Shown in pieces: positions 6,771 through 15,322 of a stretch of DNA of 17,836 nucleotides. Origin of the DNA: CAVDWX01 sp963612735. GTDB taxonomy: Bacteria; Bacillota_I; Bacilli_A; RFN20; CAG-826. The stretch spans positions 1-17,836 of the forward strand of contig CAVDWX010000030.1 of NCBI GenBank assembly GCA_963612735.1, given 5' to 3'. Within the stretch, counting starts at the first letter, position 1, and every line of letters begins with the position of its first letter. A program made the translations under genes and the position numbers. The notes under the pieces were generated by a model. The model was not told where the DNA came from, did not search any database, and saw nothing but the letters and a program-made list of their open reading frames with translations.

Positions 6771-6786
6771 TAACAAGGAGAAAATT

Positions 6787-9522
6787 ATGGATTATAAAGA
6801 CACATTATTAATGAATCGTTCTAACTTCGAAATGAGAGGTAATCTCAATCAAAAAGAACCATTATTAGTCAAAGAGTGGAAAGAAAAAGACTTATATGAA
6901 GCGATGAATTTAAACCGCAAAGATGCGAAGGAATTTGTTCTTCATGATGGTCCACCTTACGCGAATGGTGATATGCACTGCGGTCATATGCTTAACCGTA
7001 TCTTAAAAGATTTCGTGGTTAGATATAAAAATATGGACGGCTTTTATACTCCTTTTGTCTTTGGCTGGGATACACATGGTTTACCAATTGAAAACAAAGT
7101 GACGAAAAGTGGAATCAACCGTAAAACTACTCCTATTGTTGAATTTAGAAAGAAATGTGAAGAATATGCCTATACCCAAGTTGCTAATCAAAAAGAACAG
7201 ATTAGACGCCTTGGCTTAGTCGGTGATTTTTCTCACCCTTACTTGACTTTACAAAAAGAATATGAAGCGACTCAAATCCATATTTTTGCTCTTATGGCCT
7301 TAAGAGGATTGATTTATAAAGGCTTAAAACCAGTTTATTGGTCGCCGAGCAGTGAATCCGCTCTTGCTGAAGCGGAAATCGAATACGCTGATGTTTTATC
7401 TCATTCCATTTATGTGGCTTTTAAAGTTAAAGATGGAAAAGGAGTGATCGATAACGACGCCTCTTTAGTCATCTGGACAACGACCCCTTGGACATTGCCG
7501 GCTAATTTAGCGATATCCGCTCATCCTGATTTTGTGTATGGAGAATACTTAACTAATAAAGGTAAACTTGTCTTCTTAAAAGAATTTGAAGATAAGCTTA
7601 AAGAAGAACTTGGTTTAGAAGATGTCGCATTAATTAAGACGTTCAAAGGATCAGAAATTGATGGAGTGATTTGCAAGCATCCTTTCTACGACCGAGATTC
7701 TTTAGTTATTAACGGCACTCATGTCACTAATGATGCTGGAACTGGTTTAGTTCATACCGCTCCTGGACATGGTGTTGAAGACTATCAAGTGTGCCTCAAT
7801 TATAATATCAAGCCATATTGTCCTGTTGATGAAAAAGGATATTTGATGAAAGGGACAGGAGAAAGATTAGAAGGATTATTTTATGAAGACGCTAATGAGG
7901 TTGTTTTAGAATTATTAAAAGAAAACAATGCGTTACTTAAACATTCTACTTTTACCCATTCTTATCCACATGATTGGAGAACAGGTAAACCTCTTATTTT
8001 TAGAGCCACCAATCAATGGTTTTGTTCAATTGACCCGATTAGAAATGAATTATTAGAAAAAGTCCATGAAACAAAATGGTATCCTTCTTGGGGTGAAGTG
8101 AGAATGGAAAACATGATCAAAGACCGAGCGGATTGGTGTATCTCTCGTCAACGGGCTTGGGGAGTTCCTATTCCAATTTTTTATAATGAAGATGGTTCAC
8201 CCATAATCGAACAAAAAGTATTCGATCATGTCGAAGAATTATTTAAACAATATGGCTCCAATATTTGGTATAGCAAAGAAGCGAAAGACTTGCTTCCAGA
8301 TGGCTATACTAATCCATTATCTCCGAACGGCAAATTTAGCAAAGAAAACGACATCATGGATGTTTGGTTTGATAGCGGTTCTTCTTTTGCTAGCGTTTTA
8401 ATTAATCGTGGATATCAATACCCATGCGACTTATATTTAGAAGGCAGTGACCAATATCGAGGATGGTTTAATTCTTCTCTTATTATTTCAACAGCCGCTT
8501 TTGATAAGGCTCCTTATAAGAGTGTAGTTACTCACGGCTTTGTGATGGATGAACACTGGGAAAAGATGTCTAAATCAAAAGGCAACGGCGTTGATCCAAA
8601 TAAAATTGCCAGTATCTACGGCGCTGATATATTAAGATTATGGACTGCCACCATCGATTATCAACAAGATGTAAAAATATCTGAAGGTATCATTAAAAAT
8701 ATTTCGGAACAATATCGTAAGATTAGAAATACATTAAAATTTATTTCTTGGAATCTAGTGGATTTTTCTAAAGACACTATCGTCGATACATTTAGCAAAG
8801 TTGATGAATATATTTTAGCAAAATTAGAAGATGTCATTAATTACACTCGTAATAAATTCGATAATTATGATTTTGCCAGTGCTCTTTCTTATATCATGAC
8901 TTTTATGTCCGCTGATTTGAGCGCTTTCTATTTAGATATTGCTAAAGATAGTCTTTACTGCGATAAGAAAGATTCTTTAAGAAGAAGACAAATTCAAACC
9001 GTCTTATATAAAGTAGGAGAAACATTACTAAGATTACTCAATCCAATTTTGCCTTTCACAATGGATGAATTTAATAAAAATCTTCCTTTGGAAAGAAAAT
9101 GGAATGCACAGCTATTAGATTTCCCAAAAGAAAGCCATAATTATGATCCTTCAATTTTAGAAGAATATGAACTCTTTAAAAAAGTGAGAGATGATGTTTT
9201 AAAAGCTTTAGAAGAAGCAAGAAGTAGTGGCGTTATCGGTTCTTCGTTAGAAGGACATGTCTATATTTGTTTTAAAGATGATAAATATAAAAACATTTTT
9301 AACGGACTCGACCAAGATTATCTCAATCGTTTATTTGTAGTTTCATCTTTTGATATCGTCTCTGAAATAGAAGGAAAACAATATTTTACATCTAAAATAG
9401 TAGTTAAACATCATGAAGGACATTTCTGTTCTCGCTGCTGGAATTATGAAGATGAGGCATATCAATTAGAAGATGGGAGTTATGTCTGCCATCGTTGTCA
9501 TGATGTCTTGGAGGATAAATAA
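6787..9522 (+). CDS. ileS: Isoleucine--tRNA ligase
   Basis: A class I aminoacyl-tRNA synthetase that charges tRNA-Ile and edits misactivated valine. The 911-residue protein shows the HIGH-type motif HCGH (64-67) after DGPPYANGDM, the editing domain with WTTTPWTLPANLAI and the GTGLVHTAPGHGVEDY block, WFDSGSS in the catalytic core and KMSKS (593-597). It has the anticodon-binding helical domain and a C-terminal zinc finger with C881, C884, C901 and C904. This is the bacterial type with the C-terminal zinc site. It has a strong ribosome binding site (AAGGAG, 6775-6780) and a matching T-box leader. lspA follows after 2 bases. Confidence 0.98.
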   Translation: MDYKDTLLMNRSNFEMRGNLNQKEPLLVKEWKEKDLYEAMNLNRKDAKEFVLHDGPPYANGDMHCGHMLNRILKDFVVRYKNMDGFYTPFVFGWDTHGLPIENKVTKSGINRKTTPIVEFRKKCEEYAYTQVANQKEQIRRLGLVGDFSHPYLTLQKEYEATQIHIFALMALRGLIYKGLKPVYWSPSSESALAEAEIEYADVLSHSIYVAFKVKDGKGVIDNDASLVIWTTTPWTLPANLAISAHPDFVYGEYLTNKGKLVFLKEFEDKLKEELGLEDVALIKTFKGSEIDGVICKHPFYDRDSLVINGTHVTNDAGTGLVHTAPGHGVEDYQVCLNYNIKPYCPVDEKGYLMKGTGERLEGLFYEDANEVVLELLKENNALLKHSTFTHSYPHDWRTGKPLIFRATNQWFCSIDPIRNELLEKVHETKWYPSWGEVRMENMIKDRADWCISRQRAWGVPIPIFYNEDGSPIIEQKVFDHVEELFKQYGSNIWYSKEAKDLLPDGYTNPLSPNGKFSKENDIMDVWFDSGSSFASVLINRGYQYPCDLYLEGSDQYRGWFNSSLIISTAAFDKAPYKSVVTHGFVMDEHWEKMSKSKGNGVDPNKIASIYGADILRLWTATIDYQQDVKISEGIIKNISEQYRKIRNTLKFISWNLVDFSKDTIVDTFSKVDEYILAKLEDVINYTRNKFDNYDFASALSYIMTFMSADLSAFYLDIAKDSLYCDKKDSLRRRQIQTVLYKVGETLLRLLNPILPFTMDEFNKNLPLERKWNAQLLDFPKESHNYDPSILEEYELFKKVRDDVLKALEEARSSGVIGSSLEGHVYICFKDDKYKNIFNGLDQDYLNRLFVVSSFDIVSEIEGKQYFTSKIVVKHHEGHFCSRCWNYEDEAYQLEDGSYVCHRCHDVLEDK

Positions 9523-9524
9523 AT

Positions 9525-10217
9525 ATGGAGTTTGTTAAATTTAAAGATAAGTCTATTAAATGGCTAAAATGGTTTTTTGAATCTTTTATTTGGCTTTTTA
9601 TTGTCTTATTAGCTTTAGATATTGTTAGCAAAAACATCGTTGTCAATAATATAAAAATCAATGAAGGTGAAATTAAAGTTATTCCATATATTTTGTCATT
9701 TAAATACATTGTTAATACCAAAGCCGCTTTTGGAATTGGTTTTAATAATGATTTAACAAACCGCATTGTCTATATCATCATTGCAAGTGTCGTCTTTATC
9801 GGTGTCTTAATTTATTACATTTTCACTTTTAAAAAACATAATAAGCTCATTCGGGCGATGATTATGATGATCTTAGTGGGAGCAATTGGCAATTTAATTG
9901 ACCGTATCTTTTATTCTCCTTCTTATTTACATAACGATTTAAATGGAGTGGTGGATTGGATTTTATTTTTCCCAACTACTCGTATTTTCCCTTATACCTT
10001 TAATATCGCGGACGCTTCCATTGTTGTTTCGGTATTTATATTAATCGTCTACCTCATTGTTGAAGAAATTAAAGAATATAAAAAGAAGAAAAAAGAGGCT
10101 CTAGCAGTGGACGCTACTCCCTTTCTTTCTTTAGAAGAAAAGGAAAGATTAGAACGCATTATTAAGGAAAATAATAGCGAAACAACAATAAATAATAAAG
10201 AAAATAATGAACAATAA
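9525..10217 (+). CDS. lspA: Lipoprotein signal peptidase (signal peptidase II), long C-terminal tail
   Basis: LspA is the membrane aspartyl protease that removes signal peptides from diacylglyceryl-modified prolipoproteins. Four hydrophobic segments are visible (about 20-40, 80-101, 108-124 and 164-180). Family motifs are LDIVSKNIVV (31-40), NTKAAFGI (64-71), GNLIDR (122-127) with catalytic D126, and FNIADASI (159-166) with catalytic D163. At 230 residues it exceeds the usual 150-180, because of an extra basic N-terminus and a charged Lys/Glu/Asn-rich cytoplasmic tail after residue 180. The tail end overlaps rluD by 11 bp. GGAGG (9510-9514) precedes the ATG. The window's two lipoproteins are potential substrates. 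Confidence 0.94.
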   Translation: MEFVKFKDKSIKWLKWFFESFIWLFIVLLALDIVSKNIVVNNIKINEGEIKVIPYILSFKYIVNTKAAFGIGFNNDLTNRIVYIIIASVVFIGVLIYYIFTFKKHNKLIRAMIMMILVGAIGNLIDRIFYSPSYLHNDLNGVVDWILFFPTTRIFPYTFNIADASIVVSVFILIVYLIVEEIKEYKKKKKEALAVDATPFLSLEEKERLERIIKENNSETTINNKENNEQ

Positions 10218-11121
10218 ATTTATCGTTACATCTAAAGAAAATGGACTAAGACTTGATAAAGCCTTAGTTTCTTTTCTTAACGATAAATCAAGAAATTATA
10301 TTCTAAAGTTAATCGATTCTAATTTAGTGAAAGTAAATGGAAAGAATTTCCTTCCTTCCTACAAAGTAAAAGAAAATGATGTCATTGAAATCGAAGAATT
10401 AATCAATACCGAATTAGAGATAACTAAAGAAAATATCTCTTTAGATATTGTTTATGAAGATGATGATATCTTAGTCATCAATAAGCCAAAAGGCATGGTC
10501 ACTCATCCAGCACCGGGAAATTATGAACATACCCTTGTCAATGCTTTGATGTATCATTGCCACGATTTAAGCGGAATAAATGGTGTTTTACGTCCTGGTA
10601 TTGTCCATCGTTTAGATAAGGATACATCTGGTCTATTAGTGGTGGCTAAAAATGATCAAGCCCACCGCTATTTAGCTAATCAACTTTTAGACCATACGAT
10701 GCATCGAACTTATCTTGCATTAGTTAACGGAATCATCACGGAAGATAAGGGAGAAATCAATCTACCCATCGGAAGAAATCCAAATAATAGATTAAAAATG
10801 ATGGTCAGCAAAAATAATAGTAAAGATGCCATCACTTATTTCAAAGTCCTAGAAAGATTTAATAAATATACTCTTGTTGAATGTAGTTTAAAAACAGGAA
10901 GGACTCATCAAATTAGAGTTCATATGTCTTATATTGGCCATCCCGTTGAAGGTGATCCTTTATATTGTAATAAAAATAGCAATAAGTTATATCATGATGG
11001 ACAGCTTTTACTTGCTTATAAACTGACATTAATTCATCCTAAAACTCACGAAGAGATGACTTTTAAAATTGATATTCCAGCTTATTTTAATGACATTCTT
11101 ATTTCTTTAAGGAAGAAATGA
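10207..11121 (+). CDS. rluD: RluD-family 23S rRNA pseudouridine synthase
   Basis: A 304-residue enzyme of the RluA/RluD family, which isomerises uridine to pseudouridine in large-subunit rRNA. An S4 RNA-binding domain occupies about residues 13-63. The catalytic domain contains INKPKGMVTHPAPG (91-104) and GIVHRLDKDTSGLL (131-144) with the catalytic Asp137, then KTGRTHQIRVHM and a late HPVEGDPLY block. The position after lspA is the same as in many Bacillota, where this gene is called rluD or ylyB; the exact uridines modified cannot be read from sequence. It starts inside lspA with no clear Shine-Dalgarno, suggesting translational coupling. It ends in TGA and overlaps the convergent rnhC by 23 bp. 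Confidence 0.93.
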   Translation: MNNKFIVTSKENGLRLDKALVSFLNDKSRNYILKLIDSNLVKVNGKNFLPSYKVKENDVIEIEELINTELEITKENISLDIVYEDDDILVINKPKGMVTHPAPGNYEHTLVNALMYHCHDLSGINGVLRPGIVHRLDKDTSGLLVVAKNDQAHRYLANQLLDHTMHRTYLALVNGIITEDKGEINLPIGRNPNNRLKMMVSKNNSKDAITYFKVLERFNKYTLVECSLKTGRTHQIRVHMSYIGHPVEGDPLYCNKNSNKLYHDGQLLLAYKLTLIHPKTHEEMTFKIDIPAYFNDILISLRKK

Positions 11122-12022
11122 TTTGTGAATAATTTTTAAAATTCTTTTTCACCAATTTATTGAATTCATCTATTCCGTATTTATCAATAAATTTAACGGC
11201 AAATTCATCAGCGGCAGATCCCGCGCCAAAAGGGAAAGATAGATGATATTTTTCTTCTAATTTTTCTTTTTCTTTTAATAATGAATAACGAGCAATTAAA
11301 GATGCTAAGGCGACGGAAGGAAAATAGGATTCACCTTTTGTTTTAAAAGTAATGTTTGTCACTTTTTCTTCATTTTCATCATTTAGATATGAATAATATT
11401 TTCTTTCATTAACGAATTCATCGACATAGATGTTTTTTATATGTGGGTGAGCTTTAACCATATTTAATAACGCTCGATTGTGCATCTTTGCTTTTAAAGA
11501 ATTAAGATTCTCATTTACTAAATACATATCGCTATATTTCTCATTTGGTAAAGTCAGTTTTGAATACGAACAATATTTAAGTAAAGTAGGTACTAATTCT
11601 AAAATATGTGTATCATTCATTTTTTTACTATCTTTAATGCCTAATCCTAATAAGGCATTCATATTATCTTTTGAGATATATGTAGCGACAACTATCATTG
11701 GTAAAAAGAAATCTCCAACGCCAACTTCATCGCTTCCAATTTGTTCATTTACATCTTGATAATAGGCCGGAACAATGTTCTTTTTTAAATTCACTTCAGC
11801 ATTTTTATCATATTTTTGAGCTTCTTTTAACGCTCCTTCACCCATAAAAACAGCTTTTAGTGTCCCTTTTTTAGAGGTGTAGATTGTTATCGATATATCT
11901 TTATACAATGCTTTAAAAATGATGTACTCACCATCATTAGTAATTTGATAAGATTGATAATCCTTTAGAATTTTGTCTTTTACCTTTTCGTTGATAATAA
12001 GAGATATCGTTTGTTTTGACAT
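11099..12022 (-). CDS. rnhC: Ribonuclease HIII
   Basis: RNase HIII cleaves the RNA strand of RNA-DNA hybrids, for example R-loops and primer remnants. The 307-residue length is typical. The N-terminal third is the TBP-like substrate-binding domain that distinguishes HIII from HII. The catalytic domain starts with GSDEVGVGDFFLP (97-108; D98 and E99), then DSKKM (131-135), VDEF (200-203; D201) and KGESYFPSVALASLIARY (229-246), which supplies the fourth acidic residue and the conserved Ala/Ser/Arg helix. ATG 12022 fits the family start. No Shine-Dalgarno exists because the promoter's TATAAT lies only 6 bases upstream. It stands alone on the minus strand, divergent from mutS2. Confidence 0.95.
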   Translation of the reverse strand: MSKQTISLIINEKVKDKILKDYQSYQITNDGEYIIFKALYKDISITIYTSKKGTLKAVFMGEGALKEAQKYDKNAEVNLKKNIVPAYYQDVNEQIGSDEVGVGDFFLPMIVVATYISKDNMNALLGLGIKDSKKMNDTHILELVPTLLKYCSYSKLTLPNEKYSDMYLVNENLNSLKAKMHNRALLNMVKAHPHIKNIYVDEFVNERKYYSYLNDENEEKVTNITFKTKGESYFPSVALASLIARYSLLKEKEKLEEKYHLSFPFGAGSAADEFAVKFIDKYGIDEFNKLVKKNFKNYSQIISSLKK

Positions 12023-12028
12023 GGCTTT

Positions 12029-12034
12029 ATTATA
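12029..12034 (-). promoter_or_regulatory. rnhC promoter -10 element, leaderless
   Basis: A perfect TATAAT on the minus strand ends 6 bases before the rnhC ATG, so transcription should begin at or next to the A of the start codon. The expected -35 position (about 12051-12057) holds no good match. The gap of 107 bp between rnhC and mutS2 must contain both divergent promoters. Confidence 0.6.
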
Positions 12035-12114
12035 ATTGAATATATCTTCACATCGTTAGATGAATTGATATTATTTCGTTTAAGCCAATCATTTTCTACT
12101 TATGTAAATTATTA

Positions 12115-12123
12115 TGCTAATAT
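12115..12123 (+). promoter_or_regulatory. mutS2 extended -10 promoter, leaderless
   Basis: TGCTAATAT forms an extended -10 element (TG, one base, then TAATAT at 12118-12123). The predicted start is at about 12130, the A of the mutS2 ATG. No purine-rich ribosome binding site precedes the ATG. The -35 region is weak, as is common for extended -10 promoters. Confidence 0.45.
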
Positions 12124-12129
12124 ATTGCT

Positions 12130-14433
12130 ATGCAAAATATTTATGAGACATTTGAATTTAATAAGATTAAAGAAAAAATCTTAGAATATAGTAAAACCGA
12201 TTTAGGCAAGGAATTCATTCTAAATCTAACAATGTTTACTTCTAAAACCGAATTAAATAGTGCCTTATTAGATTTAGAAGAGATGTCCTCTTTGTATCTC
12301 AGATTTGGGCCACTTCCCATTTCTAGTAGCGCTAACGCATTAGAATTAATCGATTTAGCTAAGAAAAGTGGCTTATTAACTCCTCGAGACCTTCACCTCA
12401 TCGCTAATGATGTTTTAACATTAGAAAAAATTAATCAATATTTAAAAAAGATTGATTTAAGTTATCCTAGAATTAAGGAGATGACATCATCTTTTTATGA
12501 TTTATCTTCTTTAGAAAAAGAAATTCATCGATGCATTAATTCCGCTCTTGTTGTTGATGATAAGGCTTCTCCTACTTTAAAAGAGATACGAAATAAGATT
12601 AAAAAATTAGAGAATGAACTCAATCAAAAAGGAGCTTCTATTGCTTTAAGCTATAGCGCTTATTTAAATGATGACAATCCAACAATTAGAGATGGGCATT
12701 ACGTTTTACCAGTTAAAACGGCATATAAGAATAAAGTAGTGGGGATAATTTATGATGTCTCCGATAGCGGTAATACCACCTTCATTGAGCCTCTAGAAAT
12801 CGTTAATATCAACAATCAAATCACTTCTTTAAGAGTGGAAGAAAACGAAGAAGTAAGAAAAATATTAAAAATGCTCACCAATTTGGTGTTGCTTCAAGAA
12901 AACGAGATTATTGCTAATAATAAAATTATTGCTAAATTTGATTTTTTATTAGCTAAAAGTATATATGGACAAGAAATTAACGGTGTAATAGCTAAAATTA
13001 GCGATAAGCCTTGTGTCAATCTAGTTAAAGCGCGTCACCCTCTTATTGATCCATCTAAAGTTGTTGCTAATTCCTACTCATTAAATGAAACGGAAAGAAT
13101 AATTGTCATATCTGGCCCTAACGCTGGAGGAAAAACAATTTCCTTAAAAACAGTTGGAATAATCGTTTTAATGCATCAAGTTGGATTATTTGTTCCATGT
13201 CAAAAAGCCGAAATATCATTTATCAATAATATTTATATCGATATCGGTGATAACCAATCCTTAAGCGATAACTTATCGACATTTTCCGCGCATATATCTC
13301 AAATTTCAGAAATAATAAATGTTTGTCACGCTAACGATTTATTGCTTTTAGATGAACTTGGAACTGGAACTGATCCTAAAGAAGGGGAAGCTCTTGCTTT
13401 AGCGGTATGTAAATATATTGAATCCAAGCATTCATTAGCGCTCATCTCTTCTCACTTCCAAGCCTTAAAAGAATATGGTTTAATTTCTAAAAACGTCATC
13501 AATTCATCAATGATTTTTGATGAAGAACATCTTAAACCGACTTATATATTTATGGAAGGTACACCTGGGAAAAGTTACGCTCTTGATGTAGCGTCTAGAT
13601 TTAATTTACCTCCTATAATAATTAGCGAAAGCAAGGCTTATTTATCTAATCAAAATAGCTCTTCAACTTCTGAATTATTAGATATTCTTCAAAAGAAAGT
13701 GGAAGAAGTAACTAAATTAGAATTAATAAATAGCAAATTAAAAAAAGAATTAGAAAATAAAGAAAGATTATTAAATGAAAAAGAAGAAAGATTAAACGAG
13801 AGGAAAGATCATCTTTTAGAAGAAGTAAAAATTGAAAAGGAACGCTTATTAACTAAAACTAAATTGCAGTTAGAAGAAATCATATCTGAACTAAATAATG
13901 GAAATAAAAAACCTCATGAAGTCATCGACTTAAAAAGAAGAATTGAAGAATTAGAAGAAAAAGAAGAAATATATGATTTTAATGAGCTTTTAGAGGTAAA
14001 TGATTATGTCAGCATTCCATCGTTAGGATTAAACGGGAAAATCACACGAATAAACGGTAAAAAAGGGCATATCGTCTCCGATAGTGGATTATCATTTGAT
14101 GTTGAACTCAATAAGCTTCATAAAATAGATGAGATTAAACCGGTGAATAAAAAAATGAATAATAGTTATCATGAGATGACTTTTAATTCGGTTCCTCTTG
14201 AATTAAATATCATTGGTTTACGCGTCGATGAAGCTATGGATAAACTTTCTAAATATATCGATAGTTGCCGAGTTAAACATCATAAGCAAGTTAGAATCAT
14301 TCACGGTTTTGGTAGTGGAGCATTAAGGAAAGCGACACGCCATTATTTAGATAAGCAAAAAGATCTCACTTATCGAAACGGGGATGCTTATGAAGGTGGA
14401 AGTGGAGCCACCATTGTCATCTTTAATGACTGA
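12130..14433 (+). CDS. mutS2: MutS2: MutS-like ATPase with Smr domain
   Basis: MutS2 lacks the mismatch-recognition domains of MutS. In Bacilli it has been described as a factor that senses collided ribosomes and splits them, and in other bacteria as a suppressor of recombination. The 767-residue protein has the MutS core/lever region (1-300), Walker A GPNAGGKT (329-336), Walker B with D408-E409 in LLLLDELGTGTDP, and a long Lys/Glu-rich coiled coil (about 500-620). A KOW-like domain (about 625-670) and a C-terminal Smr domain (about 690-767) with IIHGFGSGALR follow. The canonical Smr DLRG motif reads NIIG here, so Asp and Arg thought to matter for nuclease activity are missing. It overlaps uvrC by 8 bp. 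Confidence 0.96.
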   Translation: MQNIYETFEFNKIKEKILEYSKTDLGKEFILNLTMFTSKTELNSALLDLEEMSSLYLRFGPLPISSSANALELIDLAKKSGLLTPRDLHLIANDVLTLEKINQYLKKIDLSYPRIKEMTSSFYDLSSLEKEIHRCINSALVVDDKASPTLKEIRNKIKKLENELNQKGASIALSYSAYLNDDNPTIRDGHYVLPVKTAYKNKVVGIIYDVSDSGNTTFIEPLEIVNINNQITSLRVEENEEVRKILKMLTNLVLLQENEIIANNKIIAKFDFLLAKSIYGQEINGVIAKISDKPCVNLVKARHPLIDPSKVVANSYSLNETERIIVISGPNAGGKTISLKTVGIIVLMHQVGLFVPCQKAEISFINNIYIDIGDNQSLSDNLSTFSAHISQISEIINVCHANDLLLLDELGTGTDPKEGEALALAVCKYIESKHSLALISSHFQALKEYGLISKNVINSSMIFDEEHLKPTYIFMEGTPGKSYALDVASRFNLPPIIISESKAYLSNQNSSSTSELLDILQKKVEEVTKLELINSKLKKELENKERLLNEKEERLNERKDHLLEEVKIEKERLLTKTKLQLEEIISELNNGNKKPHEVIDLKRRIEELEEKEEIYDFNELLEVNDYVSIPSLGLNGKITRINGKKGHIVSDSGLSFDVELNKLHKIDEIKPVNKKMNNSYHEMTFNSVPLELNIIGLRVDEAMDKLSKYIDSCRVKHHKQVRIIHGFGSGALRKATRHYLDKQKDLTYRNGDAYEGGSGATIVIFND

Positions 14434-15313
14434 AAGAATTAAAACTTTAATCGATAATTTAAAGCACTTGCCAGGTGTTTATTTAATGCACGATAAAGAT
14501 GATAATGTCATTTATGTCGGTAAGGCTAAGGACTTATATAATAGGGTGAGCCAATATTTTTTAAGAAGTCAGTCGGGAAAAGTGTTTAAGATGGTAAACA
14601 ATGTCGAATATTTTGAAACCATCATCACTAAAAATGAAAAAGAAGCCCTCATCTTAGAAATGAATCTCATTCATAAATATTATCCTCGATATAATATTTT
14701 GTTGAAAGATGGAAGTCATTACCCCTATATCGCCTTAAAGAAAAAAGGAGATATATATCTCACTATTAAAAGAAATAAAAAGGATGATAATTATGTTTAT
14801 TACGGCCCTTTTCCTAATTCAAGTAGTGCTTATGAAATGGTTAGTTTAATCAACACCATATTTCCAATTAGAAAATGTAAAAACTTAAAAAAAGAACCAT
14901 GCTTATATTATCACCTTCATTCCTGCTTAGCGCCTTGTATAAATAAAATAGAAGAAACAAAATACGATGAATTAAGAAGTGAAATCATTTCCTTTTTAAA
15001 TGGGAATAATGAAAAAGAATATCAAGAAATCAAAGCTAAAATGCTTAAAGCTAGTGAAGAAACAAATTATGAACTAGCCTCAACTTATAAAAAGATTTTA
15101 GAAGCAATTAATCACATCAACACTAAACAAAATGTTGAAATTAATGACAAAAAAGATCGAGACATATTTGCCTATTCAATTAAAGAAGGCTATTTATCGA
15201 TGACTATCTTTTTATATCGAAATGGGATGCTATTAGGAAAAGAAAATCACATCGTTGAACAGTTTGGAGACCTTGAAAATCAAGTGTGTGATTTGATATT
15301 ACAGTTTTATTAA
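14426..15313 (+). CDS. uvrC: UvrC N-terminal fragment: GIY-YIG nuclease and UVR domain
   Basis: UvrC makes the two incisions around a lesion in nucleotide excision repair. This 295-residue piece holds the 3'-incision half: the GIY-YIG domain with GVY (17-19), YVG (30-32), R40 and catalytic E78, a Cys-rich stretch, and the UVR motif that binds UvrB (about 205-240). ATG 14426 overlaps the mutS2 stop (ATGACTGA) and is preferred over the in-frame ATG 14384 because family members start just before LKHLPGVY. It ends in TAA (15311-15313) within the conserved QFY...LPKE linker. The second half continues in the same frame, so a single nonsense codon separates them. Whether the fragment is functional is unknown. 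Confidence 0.9.
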   Translation: MTERIKTLIDNLKHLPGVYLMHDKDDNVIYVGKAKDLYNRVSQYFLRSQSGKVFKMVNNVEYFETIITKNEKEALILEMNLIHKYYPRYNILLKDGSHYPYIALKKKGDIYLTIKRNKKDDNYVYYGPFPNSSSAYEMVSLINTIFPIRKCKNLKKEPCLYYHLHSCLAPCINKIEETKYDELRSEIISFLNGNNEKEYQEIKAKMLKASEETNYELASTYKKILEAINHINTKQNVEINDKKDRDIFAYSIKEGYLSMTIFLYRNGMLLGKENHIVEQFGDLENQVCDLILQFY

Positions 15314-15322
15314 AGATGTACT

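Noticed and set aside
11119..14433. Mycoplasma code (TGA as Trp)
   Set aside because: TGA ends rluD and mutS2 at the expected family ends, no conserved gene has an internal TGA, and Trp is TGG throughout.
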